A DNA stretch of 28,255 bases from the IMG/VR virus record IMGVR_UViG_3300017958_001591, positions 1-28,255 of that record. One strand, written 5' to 3'. Made by a program: the position numbers and the translations under genes. Shown here piece by piece: positions 18,142 through 25,735 of this stretch. How positions within the stretch are numbered: position 1 is the stretch's first letter; each line of letters starts with the position of its first letter. This stretch comes from a virus. The notes under the pieces were generated by a model. It was not told where the DNA came from, made no database searches, and worked only from the letters and a program-made list of their open reading frames with translations.

Positions 18142-18319
18142 CAACACACTGGAAGAAGAACTACGACTAGAACTTTGTGATCAACTTAAACTTATACATG
18201 CTTTAAAAGCAGAAATAGATATGCTTAAAAGAAGTGTTGCGGAAGAACAAGATCAGAAATACAGAGCGTATGTGAAAATTTCAGATTTACAAAGACTTTT
18301 AAATAGCAAAGAGCTTTAA
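18119..18319 (+). CDS. Small coiled-coil protein, 66 aa, GTG start
   Basis: I do not recognise this protein. From residue 11 it is almost wholly helical with heptad-like hydrophobics (EEELRLELCDQLKLIHALKA, then IDMLKRSV and ISDLQRLL), so it probably forms a short coiled coil and oligomerises. It uses a GTG start with a GAGG ribosome site (18109-18112) inside the hydrolase gene and overlaps that gene by 23 nt. Its stop overlaps the stop of the convergent gp5 gene by four bases. Phages often encode such small coiled-coil proteins in early operons, but the sequence does not reveal a function. Confidence 0.65.
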   Translation: MSQNLNLNNTLEEELRLELCDQLKLIHALKAEIDMLKRSVAEEQDQKYRAYVKISDLQRLLNSKEL

Positions 18320-20925
18320 GCAGATTCTGAATCTGTAGTCGACCCAGTATTGTTTGGGTTGTACAGTGTTGCAGGTGTTGCACTGAAACCTAAAACACTA
18401 TTTCTCATGTTTCTTAAATCTAATGCTTGTTGTTGCCAAGAAACATTTCTATCACCATAATCAGGTAAAGGTATATAATCAGGAGTTTGAAATAACTCTC
18501 CTTCGAATAATCTACGATAATAAAAGTCTGGCCTTTGTTGAGGTGTCGACCCGTTAACACTTGGGCCGTATGAAAATTCAAGCATTGCTTTTGGAACTTT
18601 TTGAAAATCGCCTGCGTTTGTAAGTGCTAATGCTTTACTACCTGCTAATCCAGTGTTGCCATCCGTTCCTTGGACTCCAATGTGCATAGCCATGCTGGTT
18701 AAAGCGGCCACTTGGTTATCGGATACTAAAAGTTCAGTGCCGTCAGGTTTGACTGGACTAATTAAAGATCTCACTTCTGTTGATGTTGCGGCAAAGTCTG
18801 CTCTAATCAATTGTATGTTTTGACTGTCTGTTAAATGTTCAGCATTTGTAAAGTCATTTATACTTATGCCAGACTGTTTATCCATATAAGTCACAATACC
18901 AACATTTTCTACTTTACTAACACCCATTAAGTCATAAGATTTTTTTATATCAGCAGGATCGGTATCTGCTGAGAGAGCATTTAACTTTTTAACTTTGTCC
19001 CTAAGAACTGCAACATCAGCATTGCTTGAACTAAGTCGTTCTCCTTGTGGACCTAGTGCGATCTGTTTTAAGTCTGCGTCTAAACCATTTAATCTTGTGG
19101 TTGAGCCTATTAATAATGCCTTATCTGGTGTAAGTGTAGCACTTCTAACTGCTGGTATAGAAGTTGCCAATGCTTTTGCTATGTTTGGAGATACTAACGA
19201 TTTATTTAAATTTTTATTCTGTGCCCTAGTCCAATTACTGGGAACTTGCACTGCTGGATTATACATTGGATTATTAAACCCTTGGTAACTTACACCTTGC
19301 TGAAAACCGGATGGACTATTTAATGATGCTGGTATTGGATTACCGTTTGAGTCCGCTGTTCCTGATGATGCTACTGGCTGTCCGTTTGCGGCCGCTGGAT
19401 TTGATGGTTGCGATCCTGGTGCACCACTTGTTCTTGGGTCGCCCATTGCATGGCCTCCCCATGGTTCAGCCGTCATAAATTCTGTTACAATACTTACAAC
19501 TGATGGTGCTGTGCCATCTCTAACACCACCTGTTGGCAAAACATTATCACTATCTTTCTCGTACGGTATTTCTCCGACAGGTTGATCTAAAAATGTTCTT
19601 GTTAGCAAGCCGCCTATTGTTGTTGCATCTGATGCATCATTTGCACTTCCACCACCACTGTTCATTAAAACTTTACTGGCTTTTTCTACAATGTTTCCGC
19701 CGCTTTCTATAACAACATCACCGCCTGCTTTTTCGCTGAGTTTATCATCGGTCTGTAAATTTATTGGTCCTGGTGTTTTTAAGTTTATAGCAGTTCCGGA
19801 TTGCATGTTTGCTACACCTGCAGAATTTAAGTGTATATCGCCTGAGGCTGATGTTGCAAAGATACTTGCGGACGATGCAAATCTTGTTTCTAGTTGTGAT
19901 TCAAATAAAAGATTGCCGCCAATGCCTGTAGGCGGTGAACCAAGTTCTGATGATCCAGCATATTCATCAGTGTAATCACCTGCCGCTTTCATAAGTATGT
20001 CTTGGCCTGCTTCAATGTTAATATTTTTATCTGCTCTCAGATTAAAATCGCCTTTTGTTCTAAAGTGTATGCCTGCTTCTGCATACAGATGTACAGCACC
20101 TTTTTGATCAAATTCTAACCAAACTTTACCGTTGTTAGTAATAAAGTACATGATATTTTCACTGTCATCCATTAAAATTTGATGGCCTTTTGCAGTTCTC
20201 AATCTAATGTTTCTACTTTGTAAACTGTCGTCCATTATAAATTGATGTCCGCCAGTTCTATAATTTGGTTTAATTGGATCTCTAGGACCGGGAGTTAATA
20301 TACCAAATACTTCACTTGGAGATTCTCTTCTTGCACCACTAGTAGATACACCTCTTACGGTATCGTACATCAAACCTTGTTTAACAATACCTTCTGCTAA
20401 TGTATGTGCAATAGGCCTTACAACATCATTAAATGTTTGTTGCGATGTTTTTTTGTTTCTTTCTAATGACGGTAGCAACTCACTGCCTACCTGGAATGTA
20501 GCACTGCCAGGCATGCCCGGTACCATATGATTATGTCTATCATGGAACAAACAACTTATGATAATAGGAAACTTCATGTTACCATCACCAAAGGCTACAA
20601 GCACATGTGTTCCTATATCTGGTGGTATCATCCACATACCATATGTTTGACTTGTTTGTTCAGGGTTTTCTAAATCTGCACCAACTGCTTGTGGGTCTGT
20701 TGTTCCAGCAAACGGTGAGCTCCAAATTGCTTCAAAGTATCCTGTTTTGGTTTGGCTGTCTTGAGATAATGCAGGAACAAATACTTGTAATCGTCCTGTT
20801 CTGCTAACATCCACAGTAGATATAACTTCGCCCATAAAAATTCCGTAGGTAGGATCTTTAAGTTCCTGTATTTTTTGCCTAGGATTCTTATTGCTCTGTT
20901 TATTTAAATTTGCGTTGTAACCCAT
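18316..20925 (-). CDS. 5: Baseplate hub/spike protein gp5-like, 869 aa
   Basis: This protein matches the gp5/VgrG-type central spike. Residues about 25-135 form the OB-fold domain (TYGIFMGEVISTVDVSRTGR, then YGMWMIPPDIGTHVLVAFGD and IIISCLFHD). Residues about 225-425 contain short repeating strands (GHQFIMDDS, GHQILMDDS, GAVHLYAEAGIHFRTKGDF, NINIEAGQDILMKAAGDY) typical of the gp5 C-terminal beta-helix needle. Residues 425-560 are a Gly/Ser/Pro-rich linker. Residues about 660-815 resemble a T4-type lysozyme domain. T4 gp5 has 575 residues with the lysozyme between OB-fold and beta-helix; here the domain order appears changed. The ATG lies 1 nt after the preceding gene, with a GAAGAG ribosome site in that gene's last codons. 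The stop overlaps the stop of the opposite-strand 66-aa gene. Confidence 0.88.
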   Translation of the reverse strand: MGYNANLNKQSNKNPRQKIQELKDPTYGIFMGEVISTVDVSRTGRLQVFVPALSQDSQTKTGYFEAIWSSPFAGTTDPQAVGADLENPEQTSQTYGMWMIPPDIGTHVLVAFGDGNMKFPIIISCLFHDRHNHMVPGMPGSATFQVGSELLPSLERNKKTSQQTFNDVVRPIAHTLAEGIVKQGLMYDTVRGVSTSGARRESPSEVFGILTPGPRDPIKPNYRTGGHQFIMDDSLQSRNIRLRTAKGHQILMDDSENIMYFITNNGKVWLEFDQKGAVHLYAEAGIHFRTKGDFNLRADKNINIEAGQDILMKAAGDYTDEYAGSSELGSPPTGIGGNLLFESQLETRFASSASIFATSASGDIHLNSAGVANMQSGTAINLKTPGPINLQTDDKLSEKAGGDVVIESGGNIVEKASKVLMNSGGGSANDASDATTIGGLLTRTFLDQPVGEIPYEKDSDNVLPTGGVRDGTAPSVVSIVTEFMTAEPWGGHAMGDPRTSGAPGSQPSNPAAANGQPVASSGTADSNGNPIPASLNSPSGFQQGVSYQGFNNPMYNPAVQVPSNWTRAQNKNLNKSLVSPNIAKALATSIPAVRSATLTPDKALLIGSTTRLNGLDADLKQIALGPQGERLSSSNADVAVLRDKVKKLNALSADTDPADIKKSYDLMGVSKVENVGIVTYMDKQSGISINDFTNAEHLTDSQNIQLIRADFAATSTEVRSLISPVKPDGTELLVSDNQVAALTSMAMHIGVQGTDGNTGLAGSKALALTNAGDFQKVPKAMLEFSYGPSVNGSTPQQRPDFYYRRLFEGELFQTPDYIPLPDYGDRNVSWQQQALDLRNMRNSVLGFSATPATLYNPNNTGSTTDSESA
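18481..18948 (-). other. Lysozyme-like (GH24-type) domain at gp5 C-terminus
   Basis: Residues about 660-815 of gp5. Glu673 and Asp682 are nine residues apart with Tyr680 two before the Asp, exactly the spacing of Glu11, Tyr18 and Asp20 in T4 lysozyme. The position of T4 Thr26 is Ser688. Downstream, LTDSQNIQLIRADF matches the helix after the active site, and NQVAALTSMAMHIG, LTNAGDFQKVPKAML and RRLFEGELF match the C-terminal lobe. The glycine-rich motif after Thr26 in T4 is replaced by INDFT, so activity is uncertain. Confidence 0.65.
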
Positions 20926-20926
20926 A

Positions 20927-23452
20927 TTACTCTTCTACTTGTGTTTGAGGTGGTGTTCTTTCTAACTGACTTAATCTGATAGGAGGCATTTTATTTAAAT
21001 CCAGTTCCTGTCTAAATAATCCATTACTGAAACTGCTAACAACTTTTACTAGCCTATAACACCCACTCACAAAATAACTAGTTCCTTGTGGTTTCCAATA
21101 ACCTGTATTTTCATCTTCGTCAGCAGTATTAAAATCAAACAGCCTTGGAGTCTGTAAATCAAATAGTATATAGTTCTCATCAATGTCATACACAGCATTA
21201 TTAGGATTAGATTTTTTCTCTTTAACTGGGCCAGCCAAATATCTAACAACTTCTGCACCTGTATTAGTTGGTCCTAAGTACCATGGATCACCTTTTATAC
21301 CTAAATCTAATGTTACTAGAAAATCAGTTGCACCATGTGCTTGCATGAGATATCCAAATATTGTGTTTTTAGGACTACCATCAAATGTTGCACTTTCTGT
21401 TGGGTTGGTTACCATTCCCTGGAAGTTACTGCTTTGTACATTGTCTCCTGCTTCGTCTGGGTTAGGATTATTAACATCAAAACTATCACCGTCTTCCTGT
21501 GCTCTTGCAAAAGAACGACGAAGGTCTGCAACTTGCTGTCTTGCGCCTGCTAAAGATACTGCATTATCCATATTATCTCTTAAAGTTGCACCTGAAATTA
21601 TATCTTCACTATATTGATAACCACTTGGCTCGTTTAAATAATCGCCACCATCGATTTGCTCGTAACTATCACTGGTTGTGTATTTTGCTTGTTGCTGTTG
21701 AGCATTATTAATTGCTTGATTAAATTGGCTATCTGCTAAAACTGTTGCTAATATTCGTGCGTTAGTTCCTGACCTATTTTCAAGTATATCAGCAACATCT
21801 GCTGAACTAAAACCTAATAATGACCCTAATGCTGTGATATCATCATCTCCTAGATTTTTCTTAATATCGTTTAATGCTTTTCTCTGTTCTTCTTCTTTTT
21901 TCTGAGAGGCTTGTTGATCAGCGGCTCGTTGCTCTTCTGGTGAAAGATTACTGGCCAGTGTTTGCGATTGCGTTGTGCTAAATTCGCCTACTGCTCCACC
22001 CGCAGGCGCTAACAATAATGAATGTCCTGCATTATATTGTATCCTACAATCTGTAATTTGATCGTTCCTGCCAGAGTATATGTAGTGATATGATTTCATT
22101 ATTGTTTCTCTCATACCATCAAATCTTTGCTGGGTTTCTTGTGCTGTTAAATTTCTATTTTCTTCTGGGTGAAATTGTATATGATCACCTGAAGGTCTAT
22201 ACACAGTTGGCTGATATGTTACTTTTTTAGCATAAGTATTACGCAATGGATCGTATCCTAAAAATTCCCAGCCTGCTTGTATCTTGTACCATTTGGTAAA
22301 TGTTTTTCCTCTGTCAAGAATTTTTTCACCTTCTGTGTCGTCTGGGTTTTGTGTTCTAGTAAGTTCGTTAAAGAAATCATCATTCATACTTAAAATTGTT
22401 AAAAACACAGTATCTAATGTAACACCTTCTCTGAATGTTATTTGATCTCCTTCTACTTCAACATCTAATTCACCAATGTCTCTTACATTTAACAATCCAA
22501 CTCCTAACTGATCTCTGTACTCTCCGGGTGTTAAATTTAACAATTCTGGATTCATTATTCTATTAACTGCTTCTGATCTTTTAGCATTATTAGTAACCAA
22601 TCGTTCGTCTGCAATATAGTAACCCTCGCCTCGAGCTGAACTTAATAAACCATCTAGATCAAAATCAATTTCATCTTTGATACTGTAAGTAGTGTTATGT
22701 GTTTCTCTATAATCTGATAAATGTTCTCTTAAAGCATCGATGTGTTCTGTTATTGTGCTACCAGTTGTAGTAATAGTTGCTGGCAGTCTAAAAAATACAT
22801 CATTGTATGCTAGGCCATCTTCAGATACACATGAAACTTGATAACTACTACCTTTTTCATCTATCTCTAATTCTATGGTGCTTAAAATTAATCTATATCT
22901 AAATGGCCCTTGGATTGTTACAGGATAACCTGCACCGTCACCGGTATCGTCGTCACCTGGTGTATATCCTTTAAAATTTATTTCCAAAAATAAAGGAACA
23001 TCGTTTGCAAAAGCAGGCGCACCTAATTGTACTTTTGCAGAAATTATTTGATCTAAAAATGTTGCGGCGCCTGGTTGTATGATTTCAAAATTTACTGTGG
23101 TAGTATGAGGCTTGCCGCCTTGGTCAGCAACATTAACAATTTCTATGTTGTCTATTTGATTACCTGTTGTGCTTGTTTGTGCAAGAATAACTGTTTGCTC
23201 TGGCGGTGCTATATACCAGCCGTGCATGTATCCGCCTTTGGTTCCTCCACCAGGCAAATCAGATCTTGCATCTATACCTGATTGAAATGTTGGATCGTTT
23301 GCGTATTGTCCTAAATCTACAGTAGGTGGTATCATGTATAACCTTGCTGTGTATGCAACATTATCGAAGTAATCTAAAATATTATCATAGACTGTGCCCA
23401 CATAAGGATCATGTGTTGCATTTTCCTGTTCTGGCTTAGGATCGTTTACCAT
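20927..23452 (-). CDS. Virion structural protein, 841 aa, candidate baseplate hub component
   Basis: I do not recognise a named T4 family with certainty. The protein sits between gp53 and gp5 with spacings of 4 and 1 nt, so it is translated with the baseplate genes and is almost certainly virion or baseplate protein. Residues 80-220 look like beta-rich hub folds (IAPPEQTVILAQTS, FRYRLILSTIELEIDEKGSS). Residues about 500-590 are charged and Gln/Ala-rich with coiled-coil character (SPEEQRAADQQASQKKEEEQ). The C-terminus (SGCYRLVKVVSSFSNGLFRQ) resembles the closing beta segment of hub proteins that pair with spike proteins. T4 places gp27 as the partner of gp5. A gp27-like role is my inference from adjacency and fold impression; it is twice as long as T4 gp27 (391 aa). 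Confidence 0.75.
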   Translation of the reverse strand: MVNDPKPEQENATHDPYVGTVYDNILDYFDNVAYTARLYMIPPTVDLGQYANDPTFQSGIDARSDLPGGGTKGGYMHGWYIAPPEQTVILAQTSTTGNQIDNIEIVNVADQGGKPHTTTVNFEIIQPGAATFLDQIISAKVQLGAPAFANDVPLFLEINFKGYTPGDDDTGDGAGYPVTIQGPFRYRLILSTIELEIDEKGSSYQVSCVSEDGLAYNDVFFRLPATITTTGSTITEHIDALREHLSDYRETHNTTYSIKDEIDFDLDGLLSSARGEGYYIADERLVTNNAKRSEAVNRIMNPELLNLTPGEYRDQLGVGLLNVRDIGELDVEVEGDQITFREGVTLDTVFLTILSMNDDFFNELTRTQNPDDTEGEKILDRGKTFTKWYKIQAGWEFLGYDPLRNTYAKKVTYQPTVYRPSGDHIQFHPEENRNLTAQETQQRFDGMRETIMKSYHYIYSGRNDQITDCRIQYNAGHSLLLAPAGGAVGEFSTTQSQTLASNLSPEEQRAADQQASQKKEEEQRKALNDIKKNLGDDDITALGSLLGFSSADVADILENRSGTNARILATVLADSQFNQAINNAQQQQAKYTTSDSYEQIDGGDYLNEPSGYQYSEDIISGATLRDNMDNAVSLAGARQQVADLRRSFARAQEDGDSFDVNNPNPDEAGDNVQSSNFQGMVTNPTESATFDGSPKNTIFGYLMQAHGATDFLVTLDLGIKGDPWYLGPTNTGAEVVRYLAGPVKEKKSNPNNAVYDIDENYILFDLQTPRLFDFNTADEDENTGYWKPQGTSYFVSGCYRLVKVVSSFSNGLFRQELDLNKMPPIRLSQLERTPPQTQVEE

Positions 23453-23456
23453 GTTA

Positions 23457-23756
23457 TCAACCTATAATAGTTTCTATAGTAGACATAGATGGTACTTTAA
23501 TCTCAATTCCTTCTTTAAAATCTCTGAGGGGATCTTTGATAAGATCTGGGTTTCTAAGGGCAAAGACCCACCATAGTCTACTGTTGTCATATAAAGCATC
23601 TGCTAATAAATCTGGCCTTCCGGCATAACCTCTTTCAATTGTGTAGGTTTTGTCGTTGACTGTTCTTGGAATTTTTGGTAGGCTGTTTAAATCTAGGAAT
23701 TGATCGAACACCCCAGCATTTTTTAAGAAACTGTCTCTTCTATGAAAATTAGCCAT
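23457..23756 (-). CDS. 53: Baseplate wedge protein gp53, short form, 99 aa
   Basis: Residues 38-90 carry the gp53 pattern: YTIERGYAGRPDLLA, then LYDNSRLWWVFALRNPD, then DPLRDFKEGIEIKVPS. This is a LysM-like fold in T4 gp53, which joins neighbouring wedges to the central hub and completes the baseplate ring. At 99 residues it is half the length of T4 gp53 (196 aa) and keeps only the LysM-like core with a short N-terminal arm (MANFHRRDSFLKNAG). The start codon overlaps the stop of the preceding gene (TAATG), implying coupled translation. Synteny with gp48 upstream and gp5 downstream supports the call. Confidence 0.85.
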   Translation of the reverse strand: MANFHRRDSFLKNAGVFDQFLDLNSLPKIPRTVNDKTYTIERGYAGRPDLLADALYDNSRLWWVFALRNPDLIKDPLRDFKEGIEIKVPSMSTIETIIG

Positions 23757-24721
23757 TAAATAAATCCGTCTTTATAACCCTTACCACTAGTAAACTTGTT
23801 AAGGTCAAATCTTTTTCTAAGTTTGTGTGGTGTGTAACTTGGTTGTAGTGTAATAGATATGTTTGATAAGGTTGGTACATAAGTTGTTTCTGTTTGGCCA
23901 CCTGATGCTGTTTTTACAGGAACATAATCTATATCATCGCCCAATTGGTATTGATAATCTGTAACCACTACAGGTACTTTGTTAAACCCGTGATCTCCCA
24001 TGTATTCAAATAACATAACAGGAGGAGGTGTACCGTACATTTCATTTATAACTGCTGAGTCACCAAAAAATGCTTTGGTAGCAACTCTGAGGAAATGGAA
24101 TATGCCAAGCAAGTACCTTGCTTCTTCTACTGTGTTTGCTGTAAAGTCTGCAACCACTACTAATTGCGGTGGCTCAGAATGATTAAATGTTACATATGGA
24201 TAGTTTGCGCCAGCAAATACTTGTGTATCGTATGTTGCTCTACCACTGACAAATATATTTGGTGTGTACTGCCAAACCAAACCGCCTGATTCAAATAGCG
24301 GTCTTAATAGATAATCTAATTCTGGCTGTTCAGCCTCACCGTTTGCAACTGTAGTCCCGGACCAAAAAGATGTACCTCTACCTTTAGGTCTTAACCTTGC
24401 TCTCCAATCTGTAGGCGTACTTAAATCTGCGGCGCCTTCCGATGACTCTATACTTGGAAATCCGGTTACAGCGGCTGTGTCAGAGGCAAGTTGTGATAGA
24501 TCTGATTGTTGATATCTAGCCTTATCACTTAAAATGTTTGTATAACCTGTTGTTGTTCTAACATGATCTGGCATGGTTCTAGGCAGTATTCCGCCTTGGC
24601 CAGTTGGCAATCCTAGGACTGAACCCCATGAACCAGTGCTAGTATTAATAGTTTTTGTACCTAATTTATCTCTAATATATTGGTTAAAAACATTTTTTAT
24701 ATTTTGATCAGTACTTGCCAT
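23756..24721 (-). CDS. 48: Baseplate tail-tube cap protein gp48-like, 321 aa
   Basis: This is a 321-residue protein whose second half (PPPVMLFEYMGDHGFNKVPV, DYQYQLGDDIDYV and SNISITLQPSYTPHKLRKRF) fits the tube-initiator group gp48/gp54, which caps the hub and starts tail-tube polymerisation. T4 gp48 has 364 residues. The N-terminal third is Gly/Thr/Ser-rich and probably contacts the hub. It heads the gp48-gp53-841aa-gp5 block and has a strong ribosome site (AAAGGAG, 24727-24733) and a late-promoter-like box 20 nt upstream of the ATG. I favour gp48 over gp54 because of adjacency to gp53 and the overall length. That choice is made from pattern memory, not alignment. Confidence 0.7.
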   Translation of the reverse strand: MASTDQNIKNVFNQYIRDKLGTKTINTSTGSWGSVLGLPTGQGGILPRTMPDHVRTTTGYTNILSDKARYQQSDLSQLASDTAAVTGFPSIESSEGAADLSTPTDWRARLRPKGRGTSFWSGTTVANGEAEQPELDYLLRPLFESGGLVWQYTPNIFVSGRATYDTQVFAGANYPYVTFNHSEPPQLVVVADFTANTVEEARYLLGIFHFLRVATKAFFGDSAVINEMYGTPPPVMLFEYMGDHGFNKVPVVVTDYQYQLGDDIDYVPVKTASGGQTETTYVPTLSNISITLQPSYTPHKLRKRFDLNKFTSGKGYKDGFI

Positions 24722-24740
24722 ACTATCTCCTTTACATAAC

Positions 24741-24748
24741 TATTTATC
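24741..24748 (-). promoter_or_regulatory. Putative late promoter box GATAAATA upstream of gp48-like gene
   Basis: The minus-strand octamer GATAAATA is one base off the T4 late consensus and identical to the box before gp25. It is followed by a normal short leader with an AAAGGAG ribosome site and the ATG at 24721. This arrangement fits a gp55-dependent late promoter for the baseplate block. Confidence 0.65.
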
Positions 24749-24795
24749 GGATTCATTAAAAGAAGTTTTAATTTTTAATTCTGGCTAAATATTAC

Positions 24796-24823
24796 TTGAC
24801 AATGCACAAAGACTGTGTATAAT
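24796..24823 (+). promoter_or_regulatory. Host sigma70-type promoter for gp55-gp47-gp46
   Basis: TTGACA at 24796-24801 and TATAAT at 24818-24823 are separated by 16 nt. The bases before the -10 (CTGTG) resemble those in the promoter at 17182-17209 (GTGTG). The leader contains a strong GAGGAG ribosome site at 24852-24857 before the gp55 ATG. A TATAAATG run at 24832-24839 could also act as a weak late box on the same strand. Confidence 0.85.
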
Positions 24824-24862
24824 ACTAACAATATAAATGAACTATAATTTTGAGGAGAGTTA

Positions 24863-25732
24863 ATGGCACAGCCTAAAAAAGTTAATTATCTTAATAACAA
24901 AGATATCCTAAAAGAGATTCACAAGAGCAAAATGTCATACTGTTTTATCGAAGATGAAAAGTATGAAGGTTTTGACATCATAGTTGAAGATGTTAAAAAA
25001 ATCAACAGAAATACACTAAAACAAGCAAAAGAAAACAAAGCATCTAGATTGCAGTCAGAGGCTTATCAAGCCGCTATGCTAACTCATGATAGAAAGGATT
25101 ATAAAAACAAACCCAAACAAAAAGAGTTTGCTGTTGATCCTAAAAGCATAGACAATGATGATATAGTGTTTAGAGTTATGACTTACGAGCATATTCCAGA
25201 CGAGGAAGGCCGTAAAAAGAACCCTAAGAACATTGCAGAAACCAAAGCAAAAGTAAATTTTCCTCCCTTTAAGCATTATGCATACAAAGGCGATGATCTA
25301 GTAGAGGTTGCTAGAAGTCATTGGCAGGGCAGTTTAAGCAACGGTGATTTCTGCGTTGATCATGGAACTATCACAAACAAATTAGGTACTATGTTTTTAA
25401 AACTTGTTGAACGATATTCTCATAGAGCAAACTGGCGTGGTTACACTTATGTTGACGAAATGCGTGGGCAAGCCTTAGTGCAATTAGCACAAATTGGTTT
25501 GCAATTTAATGAAGCAAAATCAGATAACCCATTTGCTTATTATACTGCCGCAGTAAACAATAGTTTTACTAGGGTGCTTAACATTGAGAAAAGGAATCAA
25601 ACTATCAGAGATGATATCTTAATTGAGCAAGGACATTTACCAAGTTACGGAAGGCAGATTGCACACGAAGAGTCTCTTCGTGCAATGCGAGAAGCGGCCG
25701 AAAGTAGCGAATCCGAATCATTGGCAGATTAA
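24863..25732 (+). CDS. 55: Late-transcription sigma factor gp55-like, 289 aa
   Basis: gp55 is the phage sigma factor that directs host RNA polymerase to late TATAAATA-type promoters. Residues 7-23 (VNYLNNKDILKEIHKSK) match the conserved gp55 N-terminus, and residues 168-262 carry the sigma region-2-like core (LGTMFLKLVERYSHRANWRG, then YVDEMRGQALVQLAQIGLQF, NPFAYYTAAVNNSFTRVLN and IEKRNQTIRDDI). T4 gp55 has 185 residues; here about 140 residues (24-165), Lys/Asp-rich and ending in a segment with KVNFPPFKHYAYKGDD, separate the N-terminus from the core. The C-terminus (AAESSESESLAD) lacks the hydrophobic SLDFLYE-like motif by which T4 gp55 binds the sliding clamp. It is the first gene after a strong sigma70 promoter and lies 3 nt upstream of gp47. 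Confidence 0.88.
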   Translation: MAQPKKVNYLNNKDILKEIHKSKMSYCFIEDEKYEGFDIIVEDVKKINRNTLKQAKENKASRLQSEAYQAAMLTHDRKDYKNKPKQKEFAVDPKSIDNDDIVFRVMTYEHIPDEEGRKKNPKNIAETKAKVNFPPFKHYAYKGDDLVEVARSHWQGSLSNGDFCVDHGTITNKLGTMFLKLVERYSHRANWRGYTYVDEMRGQALVQLAQIGLQFNEAKSDNPFAYYTAAVNNSFTRVLNIEKRNQTIRDDILIEQGHLPSYGRQIAHEESLRAMREAAESSESESLAD

Positions 25733-25735
25733 TTT

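Larger units (their letters stand above)
24722..24862. other. Divergent intergenic region between gp48-like gene and gp55
   Basis: This 141-nt gap is organised like the one near 17200. Minus-strand late box and ribosome site lie on the left; a plus-strand sigma70 promoter, leader and GAGGAG ribosome site lie on the right. The middle (24749-24795) is A/T-rich and could serve as an UP-like element for either direction. No terminator is visible. Confidence 0.7.

Noticed and set aside
18320-18336. Terminator hairpin at CAGATTC/GAATCTG just inside the gp5 end
   Set aside because: The stem is only five base pairs with a usable loop, no T-run follows in either direction, and it lies inside the gp5 coding sequence.
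24832-24839. Plus-strand late promoter TATAAATG for gp55
   Set aside because: It deviates from the late box at its last base, lies just downstream of a much stronger sigma70 promoter, and occurs by chance readily in AT-rich DNA; noted only as a weak possibility.
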